Below, piece after piece: positions 28,334 to 36,604 of a stretch of DNA of 64,000 nt (positions are counted from its first letter, which is position 1; each line of letters opens with the position of its first letter). Origin of the DNA: Phycisphaerae bacterium (GTDB lineage Bacteria; Planctomycetota; Phycisphaerae; Phycisphaerales; SM1A02); assembly GCA_016795065.1 (NCBI GenBank), contig JAEUIU010000086.1, positions 62,001-126,000 of the forward strand. The letters are read 5' to 3'. The notes beneath the pieces were generated by a model. The model did not search any database, was not told the origin of the DNA, and saw nothing but the letters and a program-made list of their open reading frames with translations. A program made the translations under genes and the position numbers.

Positions 28334-29843
28334 GCTTCATCCGCACCGTCCGGCGATCGAGGTCGAGGAGTCGACCGGTTTCCTCAAAGCTGCCGCATCG
28401 CCGATAGGTCATCGCACAGTAGCGTGAGAGGAGTTCCTCGGCGGTGATCTCGCTTCGACGAAGGAGCCCCACGAGTTCGTCCGCCTCGTCCGGCGCGGGC
28501 ACCGCGCGAACCGGTCGATAGGAGCCTCGCACCAGGACGTTGCTCACGACCTGCTCGAGTTCGCGCACGTTGCCGGGCCAGGCATAGTCCATGCCGAGAT
28601 GCTCCCGCACGTACCGCCCCACCTCGGCGGCGAGTGCCTCGCTGTCGCCTGGCAGGAACCGTCCGGCAATGAACGCGAGAAGCGTGTCGAGCTCGGCAGG
28701 ATCGTCATCGATGCGAGCCTTGAGCGACGGTGCCTCGATCATGTCGGCACAGAGTCGATAGTAGAAATCCTCACGCATCCCGCCGTCGGCCATGGCGGCA
28801 ACCAGGTCGCGATTCGTCGCGGCCACGAGCTTTCCGCGGAAGTGCCGCTCGCGCGACTCGCCGATCCGCTGGAAGGATCGCGATTGGAGGACTCGCAGGA
28901 GTTTCACCTGGATCGCCGGCTCGAGCTCCCCGATCTCGTCGAGGAAGACCGTGCCGAGGTCCGGGCAGGTCTCGAACCAGCCTTGGCGATCGGCGATGGC
29001 GCCGGTGAACGTGCCTCGCTTGTGGCCAAAGAGTTCCGACTCGATCAGCGTTGGCGAAAGGGCGGAAAGATTGAGGGCGAAGAAGGAGTCCGCGACGTCG
29101 CTCTCGTCAAACGAACCGGTCGCGCGATCGAGCGGGACATAGCGGGCCAGGCCGATGGCACGGGCGGCGAGTTCCTTGCCGCTCCCCGACGGACCGGTGA
29201 TGAGAGTCACGATGTCGGACATCATCGTGAAGAGCGAGCGGCGGTAGCGGCGCACGTCGCGGGTGAAGATCGACTCCCAGATTGCGGCGCGAAAGTCCGA
29301 CGTCGGCCGCGAGACGCCGATCACGCAGCGGAAGATGGACCGGAACGCCCGGCTCACCTGGTAGAAGCACGCCAGGACATGACCCGCGTTGCGAAGCGAC
29401 TCGAACTCGTGGCGGCCGACCGCAAGGTACTCGGCGAGACATTCGGTGAATCCCCGTTCGGCGCGGGCGACACCGCGGCGCGGCGCCCCTCGCCGGGAGC
29501 GTTCGTTGGGCTCGAAGTCGAACCGCTCGCGCCAGTCGTGATAGGCGAGAAAGACGACGATGTCCTCGTACAGGGCAAGGTCGGCGTCCGCAGCCGCGTT
29601 GCCGCGAACGAGCCCGTCACGAGCACGTGCGGCGAGGGAACGGGCCAGCGCCACCAGCCGCAGGACGTTCGGGTGATCGTCGATGAGTTCACCTTGCTGG
29701 TTCCACGGCAACGATGATTCCACGTACGCCGCTCCGAGCGCGATCCGCTCGAGTTCGATCCGGCGAGGGCGAAAGGGATTGCAGTAGGTGAGTTCGGCCA
29801 GCGCTTCCGCTGTGCGTCGATCGCGGGCGGTGAAGAGTGCCAT
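28311..29843 (-). CDS. Sigma-54-dependent transcription activator (bacterial enhancer-binding protein)
   Basis: 510-residue activator. Central AAA+ domain: Walker A GPSGSGKE (217-224), GTFTGA loop (277-282; the usual second residue Ala is Thr), Walker B TVFLDEIGEL. A C-terminal Fis-type helix-turn-helix ends the protein (RRCGSFEETGRLLDLDRRTVRM). The N-terminal 200 residues are not a receiver, GAF or PAS domain that I recognise; they begin with a stretch containing NPFRPRRIELERIALG and may be the signal sensor. The gene is divergent from a VIT-vWA/rhombosortase operon whose upstream DNA holds a -24/-12 promoter, its most likely target. ATG 29843 sits 7 nt after a TACGCT box. Confidence 0.92.
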   Translation of the reverse strand: MALFTARDRRTAEALAELTYCNPFRPRRIELERIALGAAYVESSLPWNQQGELIDDHPNVLRLVALARSLAARARDGLVRGNAAADADLALYEDIVVFLAYHDWRERFDFEPNERSRRGAPRRGVARAERGFTECLAEYLAVGRHEFESLRNAGHVLACFYQVSRAFRSIFRCVIGVSRPTSDFRAAIWESIFTRDVRRYRRSLFTMMSDIVTLITGPSGSGKELAARAIGLARYVPLDRATGSFDESDVADSFFALNLSALSPTLIESELFGHKRGTFTGAIADRQGWFETCPDLGTVFLDEIGELEPAIQVKLLRVLQSRSFQRIGESRERHFRGKLVAATNRDLVAAMADGGMREDFYYRLCADMIEAPSLKARIDDDPAELDTLLAFIAGRFLPGDSEALAAEVGRYVREHLGMDYAWPGNVRELEQVVSNVLVRGSYRPVRAVPAPDEADELVGLLRRSEITAEELLSRYCAMTYRRCGSFEETGRLLDLDRRTVRMKLSRPSAS

Positions 29844-29850
29844 GGCGGCG

Positions 29851-29880
29851 AGCGTACGACGCCTGTACATATTTTGACCA
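29851..29880 (-). promoter_or_regulatory. Promoter of the sigma-54 activator gene
   Basis: Minus strand: TGGTCA (29880-29875), 18-nt spacer, TACGCT (29856-29851), then 7 nt to ATG 29843. The -10 fits TANNNT and the mRNA would be leaderless. Confidence 0.5.
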
Positions 29881-29909
29881 TGGCCGAGCAGAAATTGTCC
29901 TGGCCCAAA

Positions 29910-29940
29910 GGGGCGGGAGCGAGCGGCGCAACGCCGCCCC
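29910..29940. promoter_or_regulatory. Nested inverted repeats, candidate enhancer for the sigma-54 activator
   Basis: GCGGCG-CAA-CGCCGC (29923-29937) lies inside a larger GGGGCGG / CCGCCCC pair (29910-29916 and 29934-29940). The centre is about 58 bp upstream of the -24 box, within the usual range for an activator binding site. Assignment is by position only. Confidence 0.35.
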
Positions 29941-29987
29941 TCAACGGAAAGGACCATCCCACAGCGACTTGCGGGCATCGCCCCACC

Positions 29988-30004
29988 CTGGCGCGGGGTT
30001 CGCT
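29988..30004 (+). promoter_or_regulatory. Sigma-54 (-24/-12) promoter of the VIT-vWA/rhombosortase operon
   Basis: CTGGCGCGGGGTTCGCT matches the consensus YTGGCACGRNNNTTGCW except at two places. The invariant GG (29990-29991) and GC (30002-30003) are 10 nt apart as required. Transcription would begin near 30015, leaving a leader of about 55 nt with the CTGGAG ribosome-binding site before ATG 30071. Confidence 0.65.
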
Positions 30005-30070
30005 TTGGACGGGCCAGCGGCCGATCGTCGCCGCCGCGCTTCACCCGTCATCCATCTGGAGCCTTGACCC

Positions 30071-32164
30071 ATGCTCGCCTCCTCGTTCTCTCGCCAGTCG
30101 CTCGCCCGCACCGTGCTCGCCGGCATCGCCGCGGTTGGCGTCACCCTCTGCGCCTCAGCTTCCGCAGATGCCGCAGGCACCCTCACGCCGGTTCACTCGC
30201 CCGACCAGCCGATTGCGATTCGCAGCCACAACGTCAAGGTGACCATCAACAACGGCTTCGCCCGTACCGAGGTCGAACAGGTCTTCTTCAATCCCAACGC
30301 GACGAGGATGGAAGCCATCTACGCCTTCCCCGTGCCCAAGAGCGCGAGCCTCTCGGAGATGAGCATCCTCTCCGGTGAGATCGAACTGTTAGGCGAGGTC
30401 GTCGCCAAACCAGAGGCCGAGCGGATCTTCGCCGAGGAGAAGGCACAGGGCAACGACGCGGGCATGGCCCGGAAGGAGAGCTTCCAAACCTTCGAGTTCC
30501 TGGTGGCGAACGTGCTTCCATCAGCCGAGACGCGCATGCGCTTCGTCTACTACCAGCCGCTGGAGATCGACACCGGCGTCGGTCGCTATGTCTATCCGCT
30601 CGAGGACGGCGGCACGGACGAGAAGGCCCAGGGATTCTGGAGCCGCAACGAGAAGGTCGACGGCCAAGTCTCGATCGATGTCGACGTGCGTACCGCGCTG
30701 CCGATCGAGGAGCTTCGAACCCCGGGCTTCGAGACTGTCGCCACGATCGATCGCGTCGCCGAGGACCACCATCGGCTGCACCTCGATGCCACCGGCGCTT
30801 CCCTGAACCGCGATTTCGTCCTCTATTACCGACTTCCGACGAACCTCCCGGGCCGCGTCGAGGTGCTGTCGTATCGCCCTGACGCCACGAAGCCCGGCAC
30901 CTTCATGGCGGTGGTCACTCCCGGCATTGACCTGCAACCGATCACGACCGGCGCCGACTGGTGCTTCGTGCTCGACGTCTCCGGCAGCATGCAGGGGAAG
31001 ATCCGCACGCTTGCCGACGGCGTCTCCGGCGCACTGGGCCAACTGAACGCCCAAGACCGCTTCCGCGTCATCACCTTCAACGACGCGGCCCGCGAGATTG
31101 TTCCGGTCCAAGCGGCAACACCGGAGAACGTGAAGGCGGCGATCGAACGGGTGCGCGGCCTTGCCACTAGTGGTGCAACCAACCTCTACGGCGGCGTCCA
31201 ACTGTCCCTCAACAGGCTTGACGCCGACCGGGCGACGAGCGTCATTCTGGTCACCGACGGCGTCACGAACACCGGCGTCGTCGAACCTCGTGCGTTCCAC
31301 ACGATGCTGGGCACCTGTGACATCCGCTTCTTCGGCTTCCTGATGGGCAACGGCGCGAACTGGCCGCTCATGCGGACAATCTGCGATGCAAGCGGCGGCT
31401 TCTACGCTGGCGTCTCCAATGAGGATGACATCATTGGGCAGATCCTCCTGGCCAAGAGCAAGGTCACTCACGAGTGCCTGCACGATGCCAGCCTCACGAT
31501 CAGCGGCGTGCCGACGCACGACTGCACCGATGAGTTGCTCGGCAAGGTCTATCGAGGCCAACAGGTGGTCTTCTTCGGCAAGTACGACCAGGCCGGCGAG
31601 GCGACGCTGACGCTGAAGGCCAACCTCACCGGCGAAGACAAGACCTACACGACGCGATGTGCCTTCCCCGAGGTCTCAACGGAGTACCCCGAGCTCGAGC
31701 GGCTCGCGGCCCTTCAGCGGATCGAGGAACTCGAAGTGAAGGAACTCGCCGGCCTGATGGACCCGGAAGAGTCGAAGGCGACAATCGCCCAGTTGGGGAT
31801 CGACTATCAGCTGGTCACCGATCACACCTCGATGATCGTCCTCATCGACGAGGCCCACCAGCGCCACGGAATCACGCGGTCGAACCGCGATCGAGTCGAG
31901 CGGGAACGGACTGCCCAAACCCAGCGTGCAGCGCAGCCGGTGGTCAACCATCGCGTGGATGCCGCGCAGCCGATGTTCAACCAACCCGCGCCGACGGTGA
32001 GCGGCCCGAGCTCATCCGGAACCAAGTCGGGTGGAGGCGGTGGTGGCGGTGCCCTTGACCCGTTGAGCGCTCTCCTGGCCTTGGGGGTCGGTGCCGTGGT
32101 CGCAGCGACCGCCCGACGCCGTCGCAACAGCCAAACGGCATCGGCCGCGGGCGGCGGTCTGTGA
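30071..32164 (+). CDS. VIT and von Willebrand A domain surface protein with GlyGly-CTERM-like tail
   Basis: 697-residue exported protein. Signal peptide residues 1-36 (cut near ASADA). A VIT domain follows (about 45-170: NVKVTINNGFARTEVEQVFFNP, AIYAFPVPKSASLSEM), as in inter-alpha-trypsin inhibitor heavy chains. The vWA domain starts near 295 with the MIDAS motif DVSGSM (Asp302), plus TSGATNLYGG and VTDGVTNTG, so it should bind a divalent metal and a protein partner. The C-terminus has a seven-Gly run, a hydrophobic helix (LSALLALGVGAVVAATA) and RRRR, a GlyGly-CTERM-like sorting signal. The stop overlaps the start of a rhomboid protease gene, its likely processing enzyme. Confidence 0.92.
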   Translation: MLASSFSRQSLARTVLAGIAAVGVTLCASASADAAGTLTPVHSPDQPIAIRSHNVKVTINNGFARTEVEQVFFNPNATRMEAIYAFPVPKSASLSEMSILSGEIELLGEVVAKPEAERIFAEEKAQGNDAGMARKESFQTFEFLVANVLPSAETRMRFVYYQPLEIDTGVGRYVYPLEDGGTDEKAQGFWSRNEKVDGQVSIDVDVRTALPIEELRTPGFETVATIDRVAEDHHRLHLDATGASLNRDFVLYYRLPTNLPGRVEVLSYRPDATKPGTFMAVVTPGIDLQPITTGADWCFVLDVSGSMQGKIRTLADGVSGALGQLNAQDRFRVITFNDAAREIVPVQAATPENVKAAIERVRGLATSGATNLYGGVQLSLNRLDADRATSVILVTDGVTNTGVVEPRAFHTMLGTCDIRFFGFLMGNGANWPLMRTICDASGGFYAGVSNEDDIIGQILLAKSKVTHECLHDASLTISGVPTHDCTDELLGKVYRGQQVVFFGKYDQAGEATLTLKANLTGEDKTYTTRCAFPEVSTEYPELERLAALQRIEELEVKELAGLMDPEESKATIAQLGIDYQLVTDHTSMIVLIDEAHQRHGITRSNRDRVERERTAQTQRAAQPVVNHRVDAAQPMFNQPAPTVSGPSSSGTKSGGGGGGGALDPLSALLALGVGAVVAATARRRRNSQTASAAGGGL

Positions 32165-32820
32165 GCGCCTCGCTCACCCATTCGTCGAGCCGGGCGGGCG
32201 AACGCTTGAACGCGTCCGCTTTACCGAGCTCGGAGGGGGCGAGGTCCTGGCCATGGATCTCGCTCCTTCTGACCGGAGTGGTCTTGGCGATCGCACTCCT
32301 TGGTTTGGAAGAGGCCACCGAGTTTCGGCGAAGCGCGACCCGGGAGGGCGAACTCTGGCGTCTCCTTACCTCGCACTTCAGCCACTTCGGCTGGAACCAC
32401 CTGGTGTGGGATCTTGCGGTGTTCGGGGTGCTCGGGGCTGTCGTCGAACGGACGAATCGAAGAACGTTCCTGCACGTCCTTCTGTGGCCGGCGATCCTCA
32501 TTCCGCTTGCAGTGGGCTTGGGTGAACCAAGCATCACCCACTACCGGGGGCTTTCAGGTCTGGACTCAGCGCTGGCGGCATTCCTCGGCATGACCCTCGT
32601 CGCCGACCGCACGGTCTCACCCACACTCCGCACCATCGCGTTCCTGTCGCTTGGGGGGCTGGCTGTCAAGATCCTCGTCGAATGGACGAGTGGCTCGACG
32701 ATCTTCGTTGACCACGTCGCTGCGGGGTTCCATCCCGTGCCGATCGCACACCTCGTTGGCGGAGCGGTCGGCGCCGGAGTCGCCGTCGTTGCCTGGTCGC
32801 AACGGCGACCTTCAGCATGA
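32161..32820 (+). CDS. Rhombosortase-like rhomboid serine protease
   Basis: 219-residue membrane protease with about six transmembrane segments. Catalytic Ser132 lies in HYRGLSGLDSALAAF and catalytic His197 in PIAHLVGGAVGAG; the HFSHFGWNHLVWDL block is the usual rhomboid helix-2 region. Size and motifs fit rhombosortases, the small rhomboids thought to cleave GlyGly-CTERM proteins at the outer face of the inner membrane. The upstream gene, overlapped by 4 nt (GTGA), encodes just such a substrate. Start GTG 32161 is fixed by this overlap. Confidence 0.85.
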   Translation: MSASLTHSSSRAGERLNASALPSSEGARSWPWISLLLTGVVLAIALLGLEEATEFRRSATREGELWRLLTSHFSHFGWNHLVWDLAVFGVLGAVVERTNRRTFLHVLLWPAILIPLAVGLGEPSITHYRGLSGLDSALAAFLGMTLVADRTVSPTLRTIAFLSLGGLAVKILVEWTSGSTIFVDHVAAGFHPVPIAHLVGGAVGAGVAVVAWSQRRPSA

Positions 32821-32837
32821 CAATTCCCACAAGCGGA

Positions 32838-32843
32838 TAAGCT
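32838..32843 (+). promoter_or_regulatory. TANNNT box (TAAGCT) before the esterase gene
   Basis: TAAGCT, then CCCCGC, then ATG 32850. An ATGACA (5 of 6 to the -35 consensus) lies at 32817-32822, giving a short 15-nt spacer. The mRNA would be leaderless. Confidence 0.5.
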
Positions 32844-32849
32844 CCCCGC

Positions 32850-35300
32850 ATGCGTTTCCGTTCGCTTGCGGTGCTCGGTGTGTATGCGTGTGCGGTGTCC
32901 TCGCTGCTCGGCGCCGAGACCCTTCCTTTCGTCTTCGAGAATGCCCTGACCGTGAGCCAAATCGGGCGAAGCGCTCGCTCGCCGATCCGGTTCGACGCGG
33001 TCGAACACCAGATCGTTACCGGGGCGTTCGCTGCACCAACCGACGGCGCACCTATCACCGCGCCCGACGGAACCGTGCAGGCGTGGGGCACGCTCAAGGC
33101 CGTCGCGAAAGGCGATTTTCCTGAGTTCGCCGATCCGCGCCTCAATGGCGGCTACCTCTTCGCCACCTTCGAGAGCGACGAGGATCGCAGCGCCTTGCTC
33201 GAGGCCCAAGGGCACTCGATGGTCTACGTCAACGGCGAGCCGAGAATTGGTGACCCCTACTCGTACGGCTGGCTTCGCATCCCGGTGGTCCTGAAAAAGG
33301 GCCGGAACGACTTCCTTTTCGCCTGTGGCCGCGGCCGACTTCAGGCTCGGCTGACGCCATGCCCGTCGGACGGACCGTTCCTTCTCGCCGCCGACGACAC
33401 CCTTCCAGACCTCGTTGCGGGCGAAGACAACGACCTTCCGCTCGGATTGGCCGTCGCAGTGCCAACTGCCGCCCAATTGCTGAACGCGACGCTCGAGGTG
33501 CGTTCGCCGGAGGGCACCGTCACATCGACGCCGCTCCCGTCGCTGCTTGGTTCCACTGCGAGCAAGGTCGCCGCTCAGGTGAAATGCCGACCGAACGCTC
33601 CCGGACCGATCGCGTTAGATGTCACGCTCAAGGTCGACGGCCAGGTGGTCGCCCAGCGGTCCGTGGAGGCCGTCGCCGTCGGGCCGCACGATCGACGGAA
33701 GATCACGTTTCGAAGCGGAATCGACGGCAGCGTCCAGTATTACTCCTGCGTTCCGGCGAGCGGCGAGGGGCAGGTGGGCCTGATCCTCTCGCTGCACGGG
33801 GCAAGCGTCGAGGCGACATCACAGGCCGCGTCGTACAGCCCCAAGAGTTGGGCCCACATCATCTGCCCCACCAACCGCCGGCCCTTCGGGTTCGACTGGG
33901 AGGACTGGGGCCGGCTCGACGCCCTTGAGGCCCTTGCCGATGCCCAGCGTCGCTTCAACACCGACCCGCGCCGACAGTGGCTGACCGGACACTCGATGGG
34001 CGGTCACGGCACCTGGCAGCTTGGCTCGCATTTCCCTGATCGATTTGCGGCCATCGCGCCGAGCGCGGGATGGATCTCCTTCTCCAGCTACGGCGGCGTG
34101 ACACTCGCCACCGAGGGAGCCGAGTGGATGTTCGCCCGGGCTTCCAGCGCCAGCGACACGCTCGCCCTGAAATCCAACCTCGCGCACTTCGGCATCTACA
34201 TCCTGCATGGTGACATCGACGACAACGTCCCGGTCGCCCAGGCACGCCGGATGCGTTCCGAGCTGGCGAGCGGCGAGACCGCTTTCCACAGCGATTTCGT
34301 CTACTTCGAGAAGCGCGGGGCCAACCACTGGTGGGGAAGCGAATGCGTTGACTGGCCGCCGCTGATGGCGTTCCTTGCCGAGCGAACGCTTCCGGAAGCG
34401 AAGGCCGTCGATTCGATCTCGTTCTCGACGGCCGCCCCAAGCGTCTCGAGTACGTGTCATTGGCTGGCCGTTGATCAGCAAATCACGGCATGGGCCACGA
34501 GTTCGGTTCAGGTGGCGCTCGATCGCCTGAAGCGATCGATCAGCGGAACGACTGGCAATGTGGCTCGCCTGCGCCTTTCGCCTCCGATCGAGGCAGGCCC
34601 GCTTGCCGTCACGCTCGACAACACCACCGTGGAGACCACGCTGGGTGCCGATGGCGTCCTTTGGCTGGTTCGTGAAGGCGACGCCTGGAAGGTCGGCGAG
34701 GCTCCCGCTCCCGCATCGAAACGGGCCGAGCGATCGGGGGCGTTCAAGGATGCGATTGGTCGGGACCTCGTCATCGTCTATGGCACGGCGGGAGATGAAG
34801 CCGACGATGCCGCACTGCGGGCGAAAGCTCGCTTCGACGCCGAGACGTTCTGGTATCGCGGCAACGGATCGCTCGACGTGATTGCGGACATCGACTTCGA
34901 ACCAAGCCGCTACGCCGATCGCAGCGTTCTTCTGATCGGCAACGCGGAGACAAACGGGGCGTGGAACGGCCTTCTTGGCGGCGCCCCAATTCTGGTCCGC
35001 AACGGTTCGGTCAAGGTAGGTGATCGCGAACTCGCGGGCGACGACCTCGCCTGCCTTTTCGCCTATCCGCGCCGCGATAGCGATGTCGCCTACGTGGCCG
35101 CGGTGGCCGGAACCGGTCGAACCGGCACTCTCCTCACGATGCGCGTTCCCTATTTCGTCAGCGGCGTCGGCTATCCAGACCTGTGCGTCCTTCATGCGAG
35201 CACGCTTCTCTCCGGAGCTGCAGGTTTCCGCGCCGCTGGCTTCTTCGGAAACGACTGGTCAGTTGAGAAGGGCGATTGGGCAACGAGTCCGAACCCGTAG
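32850..35300 (+). CDS. Secreted esterase/peptidase of the alpha/beta-hydrolase fold
   Basis: 816-residue exported protein. Signal peptide residues 1-22 (ending LLGAET). The first 290 residues are beta-sandwich-like with no motif I can name. The hydrolase begins near RRKITFRSGIDGSVQYYSCV; the nucleophile is Ser382 in LTGHSMGGHGTW, and an acid and a His are expected in HGDIDDNVPVAQ and GANHWWG. This resembles poly-hydroxybutyrate depolymerase/prolyl-oligopeptidase-type enzymes. The 280-residue C-terminal part is unrecognised and contains DLVIVYGTAGDE. It lies 29 nt after the rhombosortase gene, but has its own promoter-like box. Confidence 0.85.
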   Translation: MRFRSLAVLGVYACAVSSLLGAETLPFVFENALTVSQIGRSARSPIRFDAVEHQIVTGAFAAPTDGAPITAPDGTVQAWGTLKAVAKGDFPEFADPRLNGGYLFATFESDEDRSALLEAQGHSMVYVNGEPRIGDPYSYGWLRIPVVLKKGRNDFLFACGRGRLQARLTPCPSDGPFLLAADDTLPDLVAGEDNDLPLGLAVAVPTAAQLLNATLEVRSPEGTVTSTPLPSLLGSTASKVAAQVKCRPNAPGPIALDVTLKVDGQVVAQRSVEAVAVGPHDRRKITFRSGIDGSVQYYSCVPASGEGQVGLILSLHGASVEATSQAASYSPKSWAHIICPTNRRPFGFDWEDWGRLDALEALADAQRRFNTDPRRQWLTGHSMGGHGTWQLGSHFPDRFAAIAPSAGWISFSSYGGVTLATEGAEWMFARASSASDTLALKSNLAHFGIYILHGDIDDNVPVAQARRMRSELASGETAFHSDFVYFEKRGANHWWGSECVDWPPLMAFLAERTLPEAKAVDSISFSTAAPSVSSTCHWLAVDQQITAWATSSVQVALDRLKRSISGTTGNVARLRLSPPIEAGPLAVTLDNTTVETTLGADGVLWLVREGDAWKVGEAPAPASKRAERSGAFKDAIGRDLVIVYGTAGDEADDAALRAKARFDAETFWYRGNGSLDVIADIDFEPSRYADRSVLLIGNAETNGAWNGLLGGAPILVRNGSVKVGDRELAGDDLACLFAYPRRDSDVAYVAAVAGTGRTGTLLTMRVPYFVSGVGYPDLCVLHASTLLSGAAGFRAAGFFGNDWSVEKGDWATSPNP

Positions 35301-35303
35301 AAT
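35298..35303 (+). promoter_or_regulatory. TANNNT box (TAGAAT) before dus
   Basis: TAGAAT overlaps the esterase stop codon and is followed by 6 nt and GTG 35310. A weak TTGGGC (35276-35281) stands 16 nt upstream. Suggests a leaderless dus mRNA and supports the GTG start. Confidence 0.45.
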
Positions 35304-35309
35304 CGCGGC

Positions 35310-36464
35310 GTGTCCCTGCGAATCGGTTCACTCACCCTGGAAACCCCGCTTCTCCTCGCGCCGATCGCAGGGCATTGTGACTTGCCCTTCCGAATCCTCT
35401 GCCGCGAGATGGGTGGCGTCGGTCTGGCAAGCACCGACCTTCTGAACTCCCGGGCGATCCTGAAGAGCTCGCAGAAGACGTTCGATTTGGCCGCCACGAA
35501 TGGCCTCGATCAGCCCTGCGGCATGCAGTTGTATGGGAACGCTTCAGATCCGCTCCCCGAAGCTGCCATCTGGGCGATCGACCACGGAGCCCGGCTCATT
35601 GACATCAACATGGGCTGCCCCGTCGACAAAGTGGCGAAGAAGAACGGTGGGTCGCTCCTCTTATGTGATGTCAGTTCCACCGTGGCTCTCGCCTCCCGGA
35701 TCGTTCGAGCCGTCGAGCGGCATAGCTTCGGGCGAGTGCCGGTGACCGCCAAGATGCGGCTGGGCTGGGATCCGGAACACAAGGTGGCTCCGACTCTTGC
35801 TCGAGCTCTCGAGGACGTGGGGATCGCCGCCGTGACCGTGCACGGCAGGTACACCGTCCAGCTCTTCTCCGGGAAGGCTGATTGGGATGCCATCAGCGAC
35901 GTTGCCGCAGCGGTTCGATCGATCCCAGTCATTGGAAATGGCGATGTGACCCGCCCAGAGCAGGTTCCGAACCTCTTAGAGCAGTCAGGCTGTAGCGGCG
36001 TGATGATCGGCCGCGCCGCCCTCCGGACGCCGTGGATCTTCGAGCACGCCACTCGCCTGCTCAGAACCGGAGAACTTCCGCCCGAGCCAAGCGTGAACGC
36101 CAAGCTCCGGATGATCCTTCGACATCTCGATCTGTCGATTCGTTATCAGACTGAGCGCATTGCCATTCTCTCGATGCGGAAGCGGATCGCCTGGTACGGG
36201 AAGACGCTTGGCCACATGCGACCTCTTAAGGAGGCGATTCGGCTTGGCGAGTCGTTGAGCATGATGCGGGATGCAATCGAATCTTGGGTGCGTCCAGAAT
36301 TCGATCACGTCAGTTCCGCCCCTCGAACTACCGCGAACGCGGCATGGGATACGTCCGAGAACGGAACGCCCGAGAGCGCCAACGGCCAAAACGACCCGAT
36401 CGACACGTTCTCGGGCCTGCCTGCACAGGCTGACCGATCGGACACTCCAAGGCAGATCGTCTAA
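35310..36464 (+). CDS. dus: tRNA-dihydrouridine synthase
   Basis: 384-residue flavoenzyme that reduces uridines in the tRNA D-arm. Motifs: LLAPIAGHCDLPFR at the N-terminus, INMGCPVDKVAKKNGGSLLL with the catalytic Cys in GCP, TAKMRLGW, TVHGRYTVQLFSG, and VIGNGDVTRPE with GVMIGRAAL for FMN. It is of the DusB-like broad type. The last 60 residues (after WVRPEFDHVSS) are polar, low-complexity and absent from typical Dus enzymes. The start at GTG 35310 is supported by the TAGAAT box. No fis-like partner gene follows. Confidence 0.93.
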   Translation: MSLRIGSLTLETPLLLAPIAGHCDLPFRILCREMGGVGLASTDLLNSRAILKSSQKTFDLAATNGLDQPCGMQLYGNASDPLPEAAIWAIDHGARLIDINMGCPVDKVAKKNGGSLLLCDVSSTVALASRIVRAVERHSFGRVPVTAKMRLGWDPEHKVAPTLARALEDVGIAAVTVHGRYTVQLFSGKADWDAISDVAAAVRSIPVIGNGDVTRPEQVPNLLEQSGCSGVMIGRAALRTPWIFEHATRLLRTGELPPEPSVNAKLRMILRHLDLSIRYQTERIAILSMRKRIAWYGKTLGHMRPLKEAIRLGESLSMMRDAIESWVRPEFDHVSSAPRTTANAAWDTSENGTPESANGQNDPIDTFSGLPAQADRSDTPRQIV

Positions 36465-36479
36465 AGGCGAGAGTTTCAC

Positions 36480-36573
36480 TTGCTGGGGTGCGGAGGCTGT
36501 GGTACGTTCACGGTGGGAAAAGGGCGGCGCTTCGGCACCGCCGGAATTCGTTCGCGCTCCTTGGGAGGGAGCG
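36480..36573 (+). promoter_or_regulatory. Promoter and structured leader of the first PEP-CTERM-like gene
   Basis: TTGCTG (36480-36485), 17-nt spacer, TACGTT (36503-36508). The leader of about 90 nt then contains two hairpins: GGCGGCGC-TTCG-GCACCGCC (36523-36542, with a stabilising UUCG loop and one mismatch) and CGCTCC / GGAGCG (36555-36573). A strong GGAGGAAGGGG ribosome-binding site precedes ATG 36605. The layout suggests a stable, highly translated mRNA. Confidence 0.45.
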
Positions 36574-36604
36574 TGGGCGGACCTCATCGGAGGAAGGGGT
36601 CTAA

